Notes: generated by a model from the letters alone, not told the origin. 64,000 nt of DNA from an aff. Roholtiella sp. LEGE 12411 (GCF_015206995.1 NZ_JADEXR010000008.1:1-64000); one strand, 5' to 3'. Positions 18,379 through 28,210 are shown, numbered from the stretch's first letter. Numbers and translations are program-made.

Positions 18379-18420
18379 TAAATATCAAAAAGCATTGAGA
18401 TAAAAAGTATCAGAAGTTAC
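18379..18420 (-). promoter_or_regulatory. Putative NtcA-activated promoter of the guanidine operon
   Basis: GTA-N8-TAC at 18407-18420 (GTATCAGAAGTTAC on the plus strand), the consensus of the nitrogen regulator NtcA. On the minus strand it is followed 22 nt later by a -10-like TATTTA (18384-18379), the spacing of class II NtcA promoters. Transcription would start near 18372, about 50 nt before the aptamer. Nitrogen-limited expression with a guanidine gate is the prediction. Confidence 0.6.
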
Positions 18421-18605
18421 AAAAAATCTTAAATTTACAAAATGTTTGATCAAAAGTGACAGCGTTACTGTTATGAAAGCGCGATTCTCCCAAGACTGGG
18501 CAACAGCACAGGACATTTTGGGCATCTGGTGCAAAAGTATTGTATTATTTAGCCTTTAGGCTCTTTTTGTAATTATGATGTTAATGCAATCGGACTAACA
18601 GCCAA

Positions 18606-21113
18606 ATGTTACGCTTTCTTTTAATAGATGACAACCCAAACGATCGCCTCTTAACAATTAGTCAACTGGAACGGGAGTTTATTGACCTCCAAGTAGAACA
18701 ACTCACTACAGCAGAACAACTAACTCAGACATTAGAAAGGGGGGAGTTTGACTTGGTTGTCACCGATTATCAGTTGCGCTGGAGCAATGGTTTAGACGTG
18801 CTACGGACAATTAAAGCGCGTTATCCTCACTGTCCAGTGATTATGTTTACCAACAGCGGTACTCAGGAAATTGCAGTAGAGGCAATGAAGTCTGGATTGG
18901 ATGACTATGTTGTTAAGTCACCTCTGCATCACGTACGCTTGAGTGCGGCTATTCGCTCTGCCTTAGGACAAGTTGAAGCTCGTCAAAAAGCAGCAGATTT
19001 AGAGGCGCGTTTCCAAACTCTGCTCAATCGGTTAAATGTTGGGATTTATCGGGCAAGTTTTGATGGTACTTTATTAGAGTGCAATCCAGCATTTCTGCGT
19101 CTGATTGGACTGGGAATATTGCCCCAAGAACAGACGAGTCAGTTTAGAGAGCCTTATTTTCAACTAGAAGACCATGCTCAACTAATCAGCCAATTGCAAC
19201 AAATTGGTGAGGTGCGCGATCGCGAAATGCAACTGCGACCAGCAGATGGTACTCTGATTTGGGTGCGTGTCAGTCAGACCTTCACCAAAATGAATGGCAA
19301 CAGCATCATTGACGGTTTGATAGAAGATATTAGCGATCGCAAACAAGCAGAGTTAGAACTAGAACAACTGCTGATCCGTGAACAAGAAGCCCGGATGGAA
19401 GCTGAGACCCAAAGGCAAAACTATAGTTTATTGTCTGAAGCTAGTCGGTTACTAGCATCTTCGCTCGATTACCACAAGACTCTAGCCAACTTAGCTAACT
19501 TAGTAGTTCCCACTTTAGCTGATTGCTGTTTTATTGATGTTGTCGAAAGCAATCTTACAGTCTTTGAAGAACCAGTTATTGCTGCTGCTACCCCGGAAAT
19601 GGAAGCGTTAGCGCTTGTGCTAAGACGGCTTTATTCCAACTCAATTGATGCTGATTTTGGCGTGCGAAATGTTCTCACAACAGGTAAGCCAAAGTTAGTT
19701 AGTGATGCACCAGATGCGTTTTTACTTTCAACGAACCAGGATGCAGAACCTCTGCGGCTGATGCGCCAGATAAACATTCAATCCTATATGATTGTGCCGC
19801 TAGTCGCTCACGATGCCTACGGCGGGCTGCACCTACGCAAACTAGGTACGATTACTTTTCTAACAAACCAGCCGAATCGTCGCTACAGTAGAGCCAATTT
19901 AGTAATAGCTAAAGCACTGGCTCAACGAGCAGCTACCGCAATTGATAATGCTCGCCTTTACCAGCAAGCACTAGACGCCAATCGAATTAAAGATGAGTTT
20001 CTAGCTATTCTGTCTCATGAAATCAGAACTCCATTAAATCCCATCTTGGGTTGGGCAAAACTTCTGCGTAGTAACAAGCTAGATCAACAAAAGACTGCTT
20101 TGGCTCTTGAAACCATTGAACGGAATGCTCAGTTACAAACTAAACTCATTGAAGACCTACTGGATATCTCCCGTATCTTGCGAGGTAAACTAAGCCTCAA
20201 TATTTGCCCAGTTGATTTAGCAACCATTATTAGAGCCGCGATGGAAACAGTCCGGCTATCAGCTGAAGCCAAATCGATTCAAATTCACTCTGATCTCGAT
20301 TCCACTGTTGGTCAAGTATTTGGGGATTCGGGGCGTTTGCAGCAAGTCGTCTGGAATCTGCTCTCCAACGCGATTAAGTTTACCCCAGAAGCCGGACAAG
20401 TTGAGATTTATTTAAAGCCAGTTGATTCCCAAGCTCAGATTCGGATTACAGACACAGGTAAAGGAATCAGCCGAGATTTTCTCCCCTATGTATTTGACAC
20501 CTTCCGTCAAGCTGATAGTGCAACAACCAGAAAATTTGGCGGCTTGGGATTGGGACTAGCAATCGTCCGTTATTTAGTAGAAATGCACGGTGGAACTGTA
20601 TCAGCAGAAAGTTTAGGAGAAGGTCAAGGAGCAACCTTCATTGTCATGTTACCCATGATAGTTTCTGATGCACTGATGAGTAGCGAAAAAAGTAATGCAA
20701 CGGCTGCTTGTGCTTCAGCTTTTGATGGTCTTCAAATCTTAGCTGTAGATGATGATCCTGATTCTTTAGAGTTAGTTACCTTCATTTTGGAAGAGTGTGG
20801 AGCAACAGTCAGGGCTGTGTCATCAGCAATAGAGGTATTAGAAGTCTTAGCACAGTCAAAACCAGATTTACTGGTGAGCGATATCGGTATGCCAGAAATG
20901 GATGGTTATATGCTGTTGAGACAGATTAGGTCACTTCCTCCAGAGCAAGGAGGGCAAATTCCAGCGATCGCTCTTACAGCTTATGCTGGAGAAACAAACG
21001 AGGAGCAAGCAATTTCAGCAGGCTTTCAAGCCCATATTTCAAAGCCAATAGACCCAGCCCAGTTAATTACAACGATTGCTAACCTAGCAATTAACCACAA
21101 AAAGTTTCCCTAG
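18606..21113 (+). CDS. Hybrid histidine kinase REC-PAS-GAF-HisKA-HATPase-REC
   Basis: 835 aa, soluble. N-terminal receiver with phospho-acceptor D54 (VVTDYQLRW) and acidic pocket DDNPNDR. PAS about 125-245, GAF about 270-455. HisKA has H471 in SHEIRTPLNP. The HATPase N box is near WNLLSNAIKFTP and the G boxes are DTGKGIS and GGLGLGLAI. The C-terminal receiver has D759 in SDIGMPEMDG. This points to a multi-step phosphorelay taking input from an upstream kinase and the GAF ligand. No DNA-binding regulator is adjacent, so the target is unknown. Its start is 478 bp from the gdmH start, divergent. Confidence 0.93.
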   Translation: MLRFLLIDDNPNDRLLTISQLEREFIDLQVEQLTTAEQLTQTLERGEFDLVVTDYQLRWSNGLDVLRTIKARYPHCPVIMFTNSGTQEIAVEAMKSGLDDYVVKSPLHHVRLSAAIRSALGQVEARQKAADLEARFQTLLNRLNVGIYRASFDGTLLECNPAFLRLIGLGILPQEQTSQFREPYFQLEDHAQLISQLQQIGEVRDREMQLRPADGTLIWVRVSQTFTKMNGNSIIDGLIEDISDRKQAELELEQLLIREQEARMEAETQRQNYSLLSEASRLLASSLDYHKTLANLANLVVPTLADCCFIDVVESNLTVFEEPVIAAATPEMEALALVLRRLYSNSIDADFGVRNVLTTGKPKLVSDAPDAFLLSTNQDAEPLRLMRQINIQSYMIVPLVAHDAYGGLHLRKLGTITFLTNQPNRRYSRANLVIAKALAQRAATAIDNARLYQQALDANRIKDEFLAILSHEIRTPLNPILGWAKLLRSNKLDQQKTALALETIERNAQLQTKLIEDLLDISRILRGKLSLNICPVDLATIIRAAMETVRLSAEAKSIQIHSDLDSTVGQVFGDSGRLQQVVWNLLSNAIKFTPEAGQVEIYLKPVDSQAQIRITDTGKGISRDFLPYVFDTFRQADSATTRKFGGLGLGLAIVRYLVEMHGGTVSAESLGEGQGATFIVMLPMIVSDALMSSEKSNATAACASAFDGLQILAVDDDPDSLELVTFILEECGATVRAVSSAIEVLEVLAQSKPDLLVSDIGMPEMDGYMLLRQIRSLPPEQGGQIPAIALTAYAGETNEEQAISAGFQAHISKPIDPAQLITTIANLAINHKKFP

Positions 21114-21241
21114 TACGTAGTCGCTTTTGGATTGAACTACCAGATTTTGTAGAGACACGTAGATATTTCAGCATTAGTAAGATAGCTTCAAACGAAAACG
21201 GCTATAGGCTAAAAATATCAATGGTAAAATAGAACAACTTT

Positions 21242-21434
21242 CAGGACTTACGCAAGTGTCATATTTTTAACGCCAGAGGTTGTCCAGAGTCAAAGGTCAA
21301 AAGTCCAAAAAACCTTGATTCTTGAACGCCACTTGCTTTAAGTCAAAAGAGCCGCAAGGGCGCAGTGGCTCCCCTTGACCCTTGACCCTTGACTCTTATA
21401 CCAGAAGCCTTGTGTGCCAGTTGCGTAAGTCCTA
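21242..21434. mobile_element. MITE with AGGACTTACGCAA terminal repeats
   Basis: Perfect 13-bp inverted ends: AGGACTTACGCAA at 21243-21255 and its complement at 21421-21433. AACTTT lies just outside both ends (21236-21241 and 21435-21440), a possible target duplication. Inside there is no transposase, only TCAA-type and TTGACCC heptamer STRRs (21290-21310, 21372-21397). It fills the gap between the kinase and radical SAM genes. Confidence 0.75.
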
Positions 21435-21508
21435 AACTTTAATAAAAAGTCAATAGCTCTTATTTTCGTTAGAGTGAGATAACAATCAAAGTGTGAGGGT
21501 TGATACTG

Positions 21509-23107
21509 ATGCGAGTCTTGCTAGTGTATCCGATATTTCCTAAAACCTTTTGGTCATACGAAAAGATTTTGGCATTAGTTGATCGCAAGGTTTTGTTACC
21601 ACCTTTAGGTTTAGTAACAGTGGCAGCGATTTTGCCTCAAGAGTGGGAATTTAAGCTGGTTGATCGCAACATTCGCCCAGCCACAGAGGAAGAATGGGCA
21701 TGGGCAGATGTAGTAGTTCTCTCTGCAATGATTGTCCAGAAACAAGATTTACTTGACCAAATCACAGAAGCAAAGCGGCGTGGTAAGTTAGTTGCGGTGG
21801 GTGGGCCATATCCTACTTCTGTTCCTCACGAAGTTCAAAATGTTGGTGCAGATTTTCTGATTTTGGATGAAGGAGAAATAACCTTACCGATGTTTGTAGA
21901 GGCAATTCAAAAAGGAGAAACCTCTGGGACGTTCCGCACCGCAGAAAAACCTGATGTCACAAGTACACCAGTACCCCGTTTTGATTTATTAGAATTAGAT
22001 GCATACGACATGATGTCGGTGCAGTTTTCGCGCGGGTGTCCTTTCCAGTGCGAATTTTGCGATATTATCGTTCTTTACGGTCGCAAGCCGCGCACCAAAA
22101 ACCCTGCACAGTTGTTAGCAGAGTTAGATTATCTCTACGAGTTGGGTTGGCGGCGGGGTGTGTTCATGGTGGATGATAACTTTATTGGCAACAAGCGGAA
22201 TGTCAAGTTGTTGCTAAAAGAGTTAAAAGTCTGGATGGCAGAACATAAGTATCCCTTCAAGTTTGACACTGAAGCTTCAATTGACCTAGCCCAAGACCCA
22301 GAATTAATGGAGTTGATGGTTGAATCTGGCTTTGCTGCGGTGTTTTTGGGAATTGAAACACCGGATGAAGACAGTTTGCAAATGACCAAGAAGTTTCAAA
22401 ATACTCGCAGTTCGCTGACTGATGCAGTACAAAGCATCATTAAAGCTGGGTTGCGGCCAATGGCTGGGTTTATTATTGGGTTTGATGGTGAAAAAGCTGG
22501 TGCAGGCGATCGCATTGTCCGTTTTGCTGAACAAGCAGCAATTCCCTCTACTACTTTCGCCATGTTACAAGCGTTACCCAATACCGCGCTGTGGCATCGT
22601 CTGAAAAAAGAAGGACGACTCCGGGAAAATCAAGATGGCAACATCAACCAAACAACTTTGATGAACTTTGTTGCCACCCGTCCCTTAGAAGATATTGCCC
22701 GAGAATATATTGAAGCCTTTTGTGCTTTATACGACCCAATACAGTATTTGGATCGCACCTATCGCTGTTTCTTAATGATGGGTTTACCGAGTTGGAAAGC
22801 GCCAGCCAAAAAGCCAGAGTTGGTGGTTGTCAAAGCGCTGCTAATTGTGATTTGGCGACAAGGAATCAAACGTGAAACCCGCTGGAAGTTCTGGCATCAT
22901 TTGTTTAGCATCCTCAAGCGTAACCCTGGAGTTGTGGAGCATTACCTCTCCGCCTGCGCTCACAACGAGCATTTTCTAGAGTATCGCCAAATTGTGCGCG
23001 ATCAAATTGAAAGTCAGCTAGCTGAATATCTAGCACAAGGTGCAGAAACACCGTATGTGCTGGTTAAGAAAAAAGTCGAAGAAAAAGCTGAAGCGGTAGT
23101 TAGTTAA
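21509..23107 (+). CDS. B12-binding domain radical SAM protein
   Basis: About 532 aa from the ATG at 21509 (a TTG at 21500 is in frame but weaker). An N-terminal cobalamin-binding Rossmann domain (about 1-140; MRVLLVYPIFPKTFW, VAVGGPYPT) is followed by a radical SAM barrel with CxxxCxxC at C177, C181 and C184 (GCPFQCEFC) and a DUF4070-type C-terminus. The cobalamin domain lacks a clear DxHxxG. Relatives include methylases and hopanoid-pathway enzymes, but no neighbour gives the pathway away. Monocistronic by spacing. Confidence 0.88.
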   Translation: MRVLLVYPIFPKTFWSYEKILALVDRKVLLPPLGLVTVAAILPQEWEFKLVDRNIRPATEEEWAWADVVVLSAMIVQKQDLLDQITEAKRRGKLVAVGGPYPTSVPHEVQNVGADFLILDEGEITLPMFVEAIQKGETSGTFRTAEKPDVTSTPVPRFDLLELDAYDMMSVQFSRGCPFQCEFCDIIVLYGRKPRTKNPAQLLAELDYLYELGWRRGVFMVDDNFIGNKRNVKLLLKELKVWMAEHKYPFKFDTEASIDLAQDPELMELMVESGFAAVFLGIETPDEDSLQMTKKFQNTRSSLTDAVQSIIKAGLRPMAGFIIGFDGEKAGAGDRIVRFAEQAAIPSTTFAMLQALPNTALWHRLKKEGRLRENQDGNINQTTLMNFVATRPLEDIAREYIEAFCALYDPIQYLDRTYRCFLMMGLPSWKAPAKKPELVVVKALLIVIWRQGIKRETRWKFWHHLFSILKRNPGVVEHYLSACAHNEHFLEYRQIVRDQIESQLAEYLAQGAETPYVLVKKKVEEKAEAVVS

Positions 23108-23287
23108 GCCAAATTAGCAGAATATAAATAATCGCGATCGCTTTTTAAGCTGAGGAGAAATTTACGAGCGATCGCTTTCTTTTGGAATTTTATTGGATAA
23201 ATACTTTCTTATGTCTTATTGTTACCTACTAGCATCGCTACCATTAAATGCAATTTTAAAGAATATCATCACTTGAGAAAAGTGTCT

Positions 23288-23566
23288 CTAAATCCCGGTA
23301 TCCACGATTTCAGCCTCAGCACGCCGGATATCTTCTTCAATTTCTGCAAACACCTCTTCGCCATCGACTACTTCACCACGCTCTGAGGCTTCTAGACCTT
23401 CTCTGATTTTAGCTTTCAATTCTGCTAGACGCTGTTCTTGGAGGCGATCGCGTTCTTCTAGCAATCGCAATGCTTCACCAATCACCTCATTAACTGAGTG
23501 GTATCTACCACTAGTAACTTTATCCTTAACCAACTGCTCCAGTTCTGGGGTCAAAGGTACATTCAC
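23288..23566 (-). CDS. ParD-like ribbon-helix-helix antitoxin (orphan)
   Basis: 92 aa. N-terminal RHH DNA-binding part MNVPLTPELEQLVKDKV and SVNEVIGEALRLLEERD, then an acidic helical tail that would wrap a ParE toxin. ParE normally follows ParD directly, but the 180 bp downstream, up to the radical SAM stop, hold no toxin reading frame, and none lies upstream. So it is an orphan antitoxin or the remains of a module. Confidence 0.8.
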   Translation of the reverse strand: MNVPLTPELEQLVKDKVTSGRYHSVNEVIGEALRLLEERDRLQEQRLAELKAKIREGLEASERGEVVDGEEVFAEIEEDIRRAEAEIVDTGI

Positions 23567-23629
23567 AACCTATTACCTCATTCCATTTACATTTACTTTA
23601 TATGCTAGCCGAACGGGGTTAGAGCAAGC

Positions 23630-25690
23630 TTAATTCGCCGCTGTTTGCGCTTCTTGATAAATTATTTCCTGAAACTGGATCATGTCTTTTTGCGGATCAG
23701 CGTGGCTAACTTTCACTAATATCTGTTCGCCCAAGTTCACAGAACGTTTGAAAATCATTGGTAACTGCAAGCCCAAATCTTCTAACAGAATTAGTGCTAA
23801 GTTGCTATCTTCCCGCAGCCACATCAATACTGTCACATTCCAAGTCTGCTCTGGATGACGGCGCAGATATTCTAAAGCCCAATATCTATTAGTTTGCCGT
23901 TCTACCATCGTCACCTCTTGGGTGGTACTAGTGACAGTCATCATCACTTCTTTGAGTTGTTCTGCTGAGAATGGCAGCATTTCACCGCGCAAGTGGGCTT
24001 TAAGTTGAAAATGGGTTAGTAAGTCACTGTAGCGGCGGATGGGAGAAGTCGCTTGGGTGTAAGTATCCAAGCCCAAACCAGCATGACGCAAAGGCGTGAT
24101 GCTCATTTCACTCTTGGGCATACAACGACGCATAGCGCAAGCCCTAACAAATCCTGCCGGTAGCTGGAGTAATTCCTCTTCTGGGGGCAATTCTGGCTGT
24201 GGCTGACCACGAAATGGCAAAGGTATGTTATGAGCTTGACCGTAACGGGCAGCAACTTCACCGGCAAGAATCATCATCTCTGCTACCAGTTGCCGCGATG
24301 GCGAATCATCTAAAATATCAATGTTGATCTCGTCACCTTTGACTTTGATCATCGCCTCTGGCATATTAATGCTAATTGCGCCTTGAGCATACCGCCAGGT
24401 TCTGCGCCGCTGTGCCCAAGTAGCGATCGCCTCAATTTCTGGTTCTGCTTGCACGCCTAATTCCAGCACTTCATCTGCATCTTCATAAGTGAGGCGATAA
24501 GTCGGTTTAATCAAGCTGGTATGAATACTGTAATCTTCTACTGCTCCAGTTATATCTAGAACAATTCCAAAGCTCAGAGCGCAACAAACCCGTCCCTGTA
24601 CTAAACTCATCGGCCCAGTTGCCAGTAACTCTGGAAACATGGGAATCATCCCAGTCGGCAAGTAAACTGTACTACCCCGCTTTCTGGCTTCTAAATCTAA
24701 ATCATCTTCTGGCGCTAACCACCGTGTGGGATCGGCTATATGCACCCACAACCGCTGTCGTCCATCAGGTAGTAATTCCCAACTCAGACCATCATCTATC
24801 TCCGTGGTACTTTCATCATCAATAGTGTATGCCTTCAGGTGAGTCAAATCCAGGCGATTTGCATCTAAGTCGGTCGGTGGAAAATCCAAACGCTGTTGCG
24901 CCACTTCTAATACCTTATTAGGAAACTGAATCGGAATTGAAGAACGACGCAGGAACAAGTTCTCATAAGGACTCCACCAACCTAAGTCCACCAAAAGTTG
25001 AAATGCTCCTGGGGGAGTTGTGGGGCGTCCCAGCATGGTCATAGTTTCTAAAACTGGAGCCGGGGGAGGATAGGCACGAGCCAAAGAGTCATAATTGACC
25101 CCCATCCGCACGGTGTCAGCAAGCAGCGCTGCATATTTTTCCAGTCCTTCTAAGCGCTGGAGATCGTGGCGTTGCCACTCTACTGCTTCACCTTTTAGCG
25201 CCTGCTCTACACGAGCTAAAAATTCCTGCTGTCCCTTAGCTTTTAGAGCCTCTACTTCCATCTGGTGCTTGCGCTCTGCTACCTGAGCAGTAGTTCGCGG
25301 CTCGTAAGCCTCTGCTTTTTGCTTGAAATAGAGTTTGTCCTCTGATAACAAGCAGTGAGCAGCATAACAATAAAGCGCGTCTGATTCAGAAAAAAGCAGA
25401 TTCGCCATTTGGTCTGAGGTAACTGTTTCCCCATCCTCAACCAGTAATTCCCAAGCTACTTCTAAGCTAGATGGATCTAAATAAGCCTGGGCTTGCTCCA
25501 AAAAGCTGGGAATCTCAGATGGCTTGTAAGTTTGTCCGTTAACTGTATAGGTAATTTGTCTAGGCGCGAGGCTGTGGGATTGACCGCGTTCGTCTACCAC
25601 AAACCAGCGGGTTTTGCCGTCTGGGCGATCTACGACACCCAGACGACGATCGCCTTGAACCCTAAATTCAACTAGCGTCCCCTTCTCCAC
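23630..25690 (-). CDS. RNase II/R-family 3'-5' exoribonuclease
   Basis: 686 aa. The RNB catalytic domain carries the Asp cluster TIDDESTTEIDDGLS and the C-terminal RRYSDLLTHFQLKAHLRGE. The N-terminal part is shorter than in E. coli RNase R, and the C-terminal S1 domain is weak. Cyanobacteria usually carry one such enzyme (called zam in Synechocystis). It degrades mRNA and structured RNA. It sits upstream of the parD-like gene on the same strand with a 63-bp gap. Confidence 0.9.
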   Translation of the reverse strand: MEKGTLVEFRVQGDRRLGVVDRPDGKTRWFVVDERGQSHSLAPRQITYTVNGQTYKPSEIPSFLEQAQAYLDPSSLEVAWELLVEDGETVTSDQMANLLFSESDALYCYAAHCLLSEDKLYFKQKAEAYEPRTTAQVAERKHQMEVEALKAKGQQEFLARVEQALKGEAVEWQRHDLQRLEGLEKYAALLADTVRMGVNYDSLARAYPPPAPVLETMTMLGRPTTPPGAFQLLVDLGWWSPYENLFLRRSSIPIQFPNKVLEVAQQRLDFPPTDLDANRLDLTHLKAYTIDDESTTEIDDGLSWELLPDGRQRLWVHIADPTRWLAPEDDLDLEARKRGSTVYLPTGMIPMFPELLATGPMSLVQGRVCCALSFGIVLDITGAVEDYSIHTSLIKPTYRLTYEDADEVLELGVQAEPEIEAIATWAQRRRTWRYAQGAISINMPEAMIKVKGDEINIDILDDSPSRQLVAEMMILAGEVAARYGQAHNIPLPFRGQPQPELPPEEELLQLPAGFVRACAMRRCMPKSEMSITPLRHAGLGLDTYTQATSPIRRYSDLLTHFQLKAHLRGEMLPFSAEQLKEVMMTVTSTTQEVTMVERQTNRYWALEYLRRHPEQTWNVTVLMWLREDSNLALILLEDLGLQLPMIFKRSVNLGEQILVKVSHADPQKDMIQFQEIIYQEAQTAAN

Positions 25691-25736
25691 AACTCTCGCG
25701 CTTTATTTGGTGAACAGTTTAAATAGTTTATAAGGT

Positions 25737-25826
25737 AAAAGTCCAAAGTCCAAAGTCAATAGTCAATAGTCAATAGTAATACTTCTTGACCCTTGACCCT
25801 TGACTCTATGACCCTTGACTCATAAC
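25737..25826. repeat. STRR tract between RNase and ribosomal protein genes
   Basis: Mixed heptamers: AGTCCAA and AGTCAAT units (three AGTCAAT in a row), then TTGACCC units. Same repeat family as after hemE and inside the MITE at 21242-21434. Confidence 0.85.
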
Positions 25827-25831
25827 TTTTT

Positions 25832-26047
25832 TTAGCCTTCTGCATTGATAAATGGCAATAAAGCCACAATCCGCGATCGCTTAATCGCTAATGTCAAGTC
25901 TCGTTGTTGTTTACAGGTCAGTCCAGTAATCCGGCGCGGTAATATCTTGCCTCGCTCGGTGATAAACTTACGTAACAAATCAACATCTTTGTAATCGATT
26001 GGTTCTCCCGGCTTAATTGGAGACAGGCGACGACGATAATAGCTCAT
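25832..26047 (-). CDS. rpsR: 30S ribosomal protein S18
   Basis: 71 aa, standard bacterial length. Signature segments [20 protein letters not shown] and [19 protein letters not shown] match S18. Encoded 2 bp downstream of rpmG, the usual cyanobacterial pair. Binds S6 and 16S rRNA in the 30S platform. Confidence 0.97.
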   Translation of the reverse strand: MSYYRRRLSPIKPGEPIDYKDVDLLRKFITERGKILPRRITGLTCKQQRDLTLAIKRSRIVALLPFINAEG

Positions 26048-26049
26048 CT

Positions 26050-26244
26050 TTACTTAATTTCCTTGTGAACGGTATGTTTGTTGCAGTGGGTACAGAACTT
26101 TTTCAGTTCTAACCGATTGGTTGTATTGCGACGGTTCTTAGTGCTGGTATACCGTGAAACACCAGCAGAGCGCTTGTCTAGGTTAGTGCGACACTCAGTA
26201 CATTCTAGTGTCACTATTATGCGGGCACCTTTGCTCTTAGCCAT
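26050..26244 (-). CDS. rpmG: 50S ribosomal protein L33
   Basis: 64 aa. Zinc-ribbon form of L33 with both CxxC pairs intact (CTEC near 15-18 and CTHC near 51-54), meaning a Zn-bound paralogue. First gene of the rpmG-rpsR pair. Confidence 0.96.
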   Translation of the reverse strand: MAKSKGARIIVTLECTECRTNLDKRSAGVSRYTSTKNRRNTTNRLELKKFCTHCNKHTVHKEIK

Positions 26245-26287
26245 AATCTTACAAACAGTAAAGCCTGAAGAGAATTAACACAAATGA

Positions 26288-26845
26288 CTATCTTCTCACA
26301 TTACGACGCAAATTTCCAACTAATCGCTTAACTTTTATATCTAGCGAGTAGCCACGACGCGACGAAACTATGAAAGTTCCTGTATAGCGATCGTGCAAAG
26401 CTTGCCGCATCTGGATATCAGAGAAGGCAGTAGCACAATCGATTGCCAGAGGAAGTACAAGAAGTATAGCAGTAGGATTGACTCTAATGTTACTCAGGGC
26501 AATTGATACTAAAAGTGCCCCAAAACCAGCGATCGCCTCGCGCTTCAGCAGCGATCGCAAATCTGGAATTCTGCCCACTACCTGTCCATCTTCGACTTCC
26601 AGCACTTTCAAATCGAACGCCCAACGCCCTAAACTTTGCCCTTGATTGTTGTATACCAACACTACTCGCAAAACCAGCCAAGCGATCGCAAAAACTAGAA
26701 TCTGAGCAAATTGAATACCGGGGTTGTTACCTCCTAGCAAGGAACTGACTAACCAGACAACCAGAAAATCAAGCCCCAATGCCATACCTCGTCGGCCAAT
26801 CTCAGCCTTGGGATAGTGTTTTTCGGTAACTCTTTCGATACTCAT
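26288..26845 (-). CDS. RDD family membrane protein
   Basis: 185 aa. An RDD domain with three or so hydrophobic helices begins RRGMALGLDFLVVWLVSSLL; the R-D pair is in RGMALGLD. A later segment reads NQGQSLGRWAFDLKV, the conserved SLGK-like motif. Some RDD proteins carry ions, but most have no known substrate. It lies 43 bp upstream of rpmG on the same strand. Confidence 0.85.
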   Translation of the reverse strand: MSIERVTEKHYPKAEIGRRGMALGLDFLVVWLVSSLLGGNNPGIQFAQILVFAIAWLVLRVVLVYNNQGQSLGRWAFDLKVLEVEDGQVVGRIPDLRSLLKREAIAGFGALLVSIALSNIRVNPTAILLVLPLAIDCATAFSDIQMRQALHDRYTGTFIVSSRRGYSLDIKVKRLVGNLRRNVRR

Positions 26846-26934
26846 ATAAAATTAATTATTTTATTTAGGGGGTGGGAGTACTACAAAATGGAACTAGAAA
26901 TGTTTAAGTTAGCAAGTAATCAGAGGCGATCGCT

Positions 26935-28209
26935 ATGCTATCAGTCAACGATGCAGAAGCAATTATTTTAAATTTAGTGCAACCATTGGATGCTCAGCGG
27001 GATATAGAAGTTGTAGATTTATTGACAGCAAATAATCGTATTCTGGCAACGCCTGTTACTAGTTTGCTAGATTTTCCCCATTGGGACAATTCGGCAATGG
27101 ATGGGTATGCTGTACGTTATGAAGATGTGCAGCACGCCAGCGCCGAGCCTGTCATTTTGGAAATTATTGAAGAGATTACTGCTGGATATCAACCCAAGTC
27201 TACGGTTCAACCGGGACAAGCGGCACGAATTTTCACAGGTGCGGTGATCCCCGCAGGTGCAGATACTATAGTCATACAAGAGAAGACACGCCGAGAAGAA
27301 AACCGAGTTTTTATCCTGGCTGCACCGCAACCACAAGAATTTATTAGACATAAAGCATCTTTTTATCAAGCTGGAACATCACTACTACCAGCAGGAATTA
27401 GGTTAAATGCTGCGGAACTTGCGGTGTTGGCAATGGCACAGTGTCCCCAATTAAATGTTTACCGTCGTCCGCGCGTGGCGATTTTTTCTACGGGTAATGA
27501 GTTAGTAACGCCTGATCAACCGCTGCAACCTGGTCAAATTGTAGATTCTAATCAGTATGCTCTAGCAGCGTTGGTAAAGGAAAGTGGTGCAGAACCCATA
27601 TTGTTAGGAATTATTAAGGATGAGCCAGATGCCCTTCAAGAAGCGATCGCATCTGCTATTGCTAAGGCCGATATAGTTATATCTTCCGGTGGGGTTTCGG
27701 TAGGAGATTACGACTATATTGACCAAATTCTGGAGTCACTAGGGGCAAAAATCCACATTCGTACGGTGGGTATGAAGCCAGGAAAACCCCTCACTGTCGC
27801 CACTTTCCCAACTCAGCACTCCTCTACAGAGGCGATTAATGGCGTCTGTAATCCTCACTTTGCACTCTACTTTGGTTTACCAGGAAACCCTGCTGCGGTT
27901 TTGGTGGCTTTCTGGCGGTTTGTGCAATCGGCAATTAAGAAATTTTCTGGAGTTACTGAAGGTTGGAAACCGATATTTGTAAAAGTGCGATCGCATAATG
28001 AGTTACGAGCTGATGGCAAGCGTGAAACTTACCTTTGGGGAAAATTACATTTAATTGATGGAATTTACGAATTTCACAAAGCTGGTGGTAGTCACAGTTC
28101 CGGTAATTTAATTAACCTAGCTCAAACCAACGCCTTAGCTATTTTACCCATAGGTCAAACATTAATTTCTCCAGGAGAAGAAGTGGAAATTTTGCAGGTA
28201 AGTAATTAG
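26935..28209 (+). CDS. moeA: Molybdopterin molybdotransferase
   Basis: 424 aa. Inserts molybdate into adenylylated molybdopterin to finish the molybdenum cofactor, needed for nitrate reductase. MoeA signatures: DNSAMDGYAVR, FTGAVIPAGADTIV, ISSGGVSVGDYDY and GLPGNPAA. AGAGG lies shortly upstream of the ATG. No other moa or narB gene is within the window. Confidence 0.96.
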   Translation: MLSVNDAEAIILNLVQPLDAQRDIEVVDLLTANNRILATPVTSLLDFPHWDNSAMDGYAVRYEDVQHASAEPVILEIIEEITAGYQPKSTVQPGQAARIFTGAVIPAGADTIVIQEKTRREENRVFILAAPQPQEFIRHKASFYQAGTSLLPAGIRLNAAELAVLAMAQCPQLNVYRRPRVAIFSTGNELVTPDQPLQPGQIVDSNQYALAALVKESGAEPILLGIIKDEPDALQEAIASAIAKADIVISSGGVSVGDYDYIDQILESLGAKIHIRTVGMKPGKPLTVATFPTQHSSTEAINGVCNPHFALYFGLPGNPAAVLVAFWRFVQSAIKKFSGVTEGWKPIFVKVRSHNELRADGKRETYLWGKLHLIDGIYEFHKAGGSHSSGNLINLAQTNALAILPIGQTLISPGEEVEILQVSN

Positions 28210-28210
28210 T

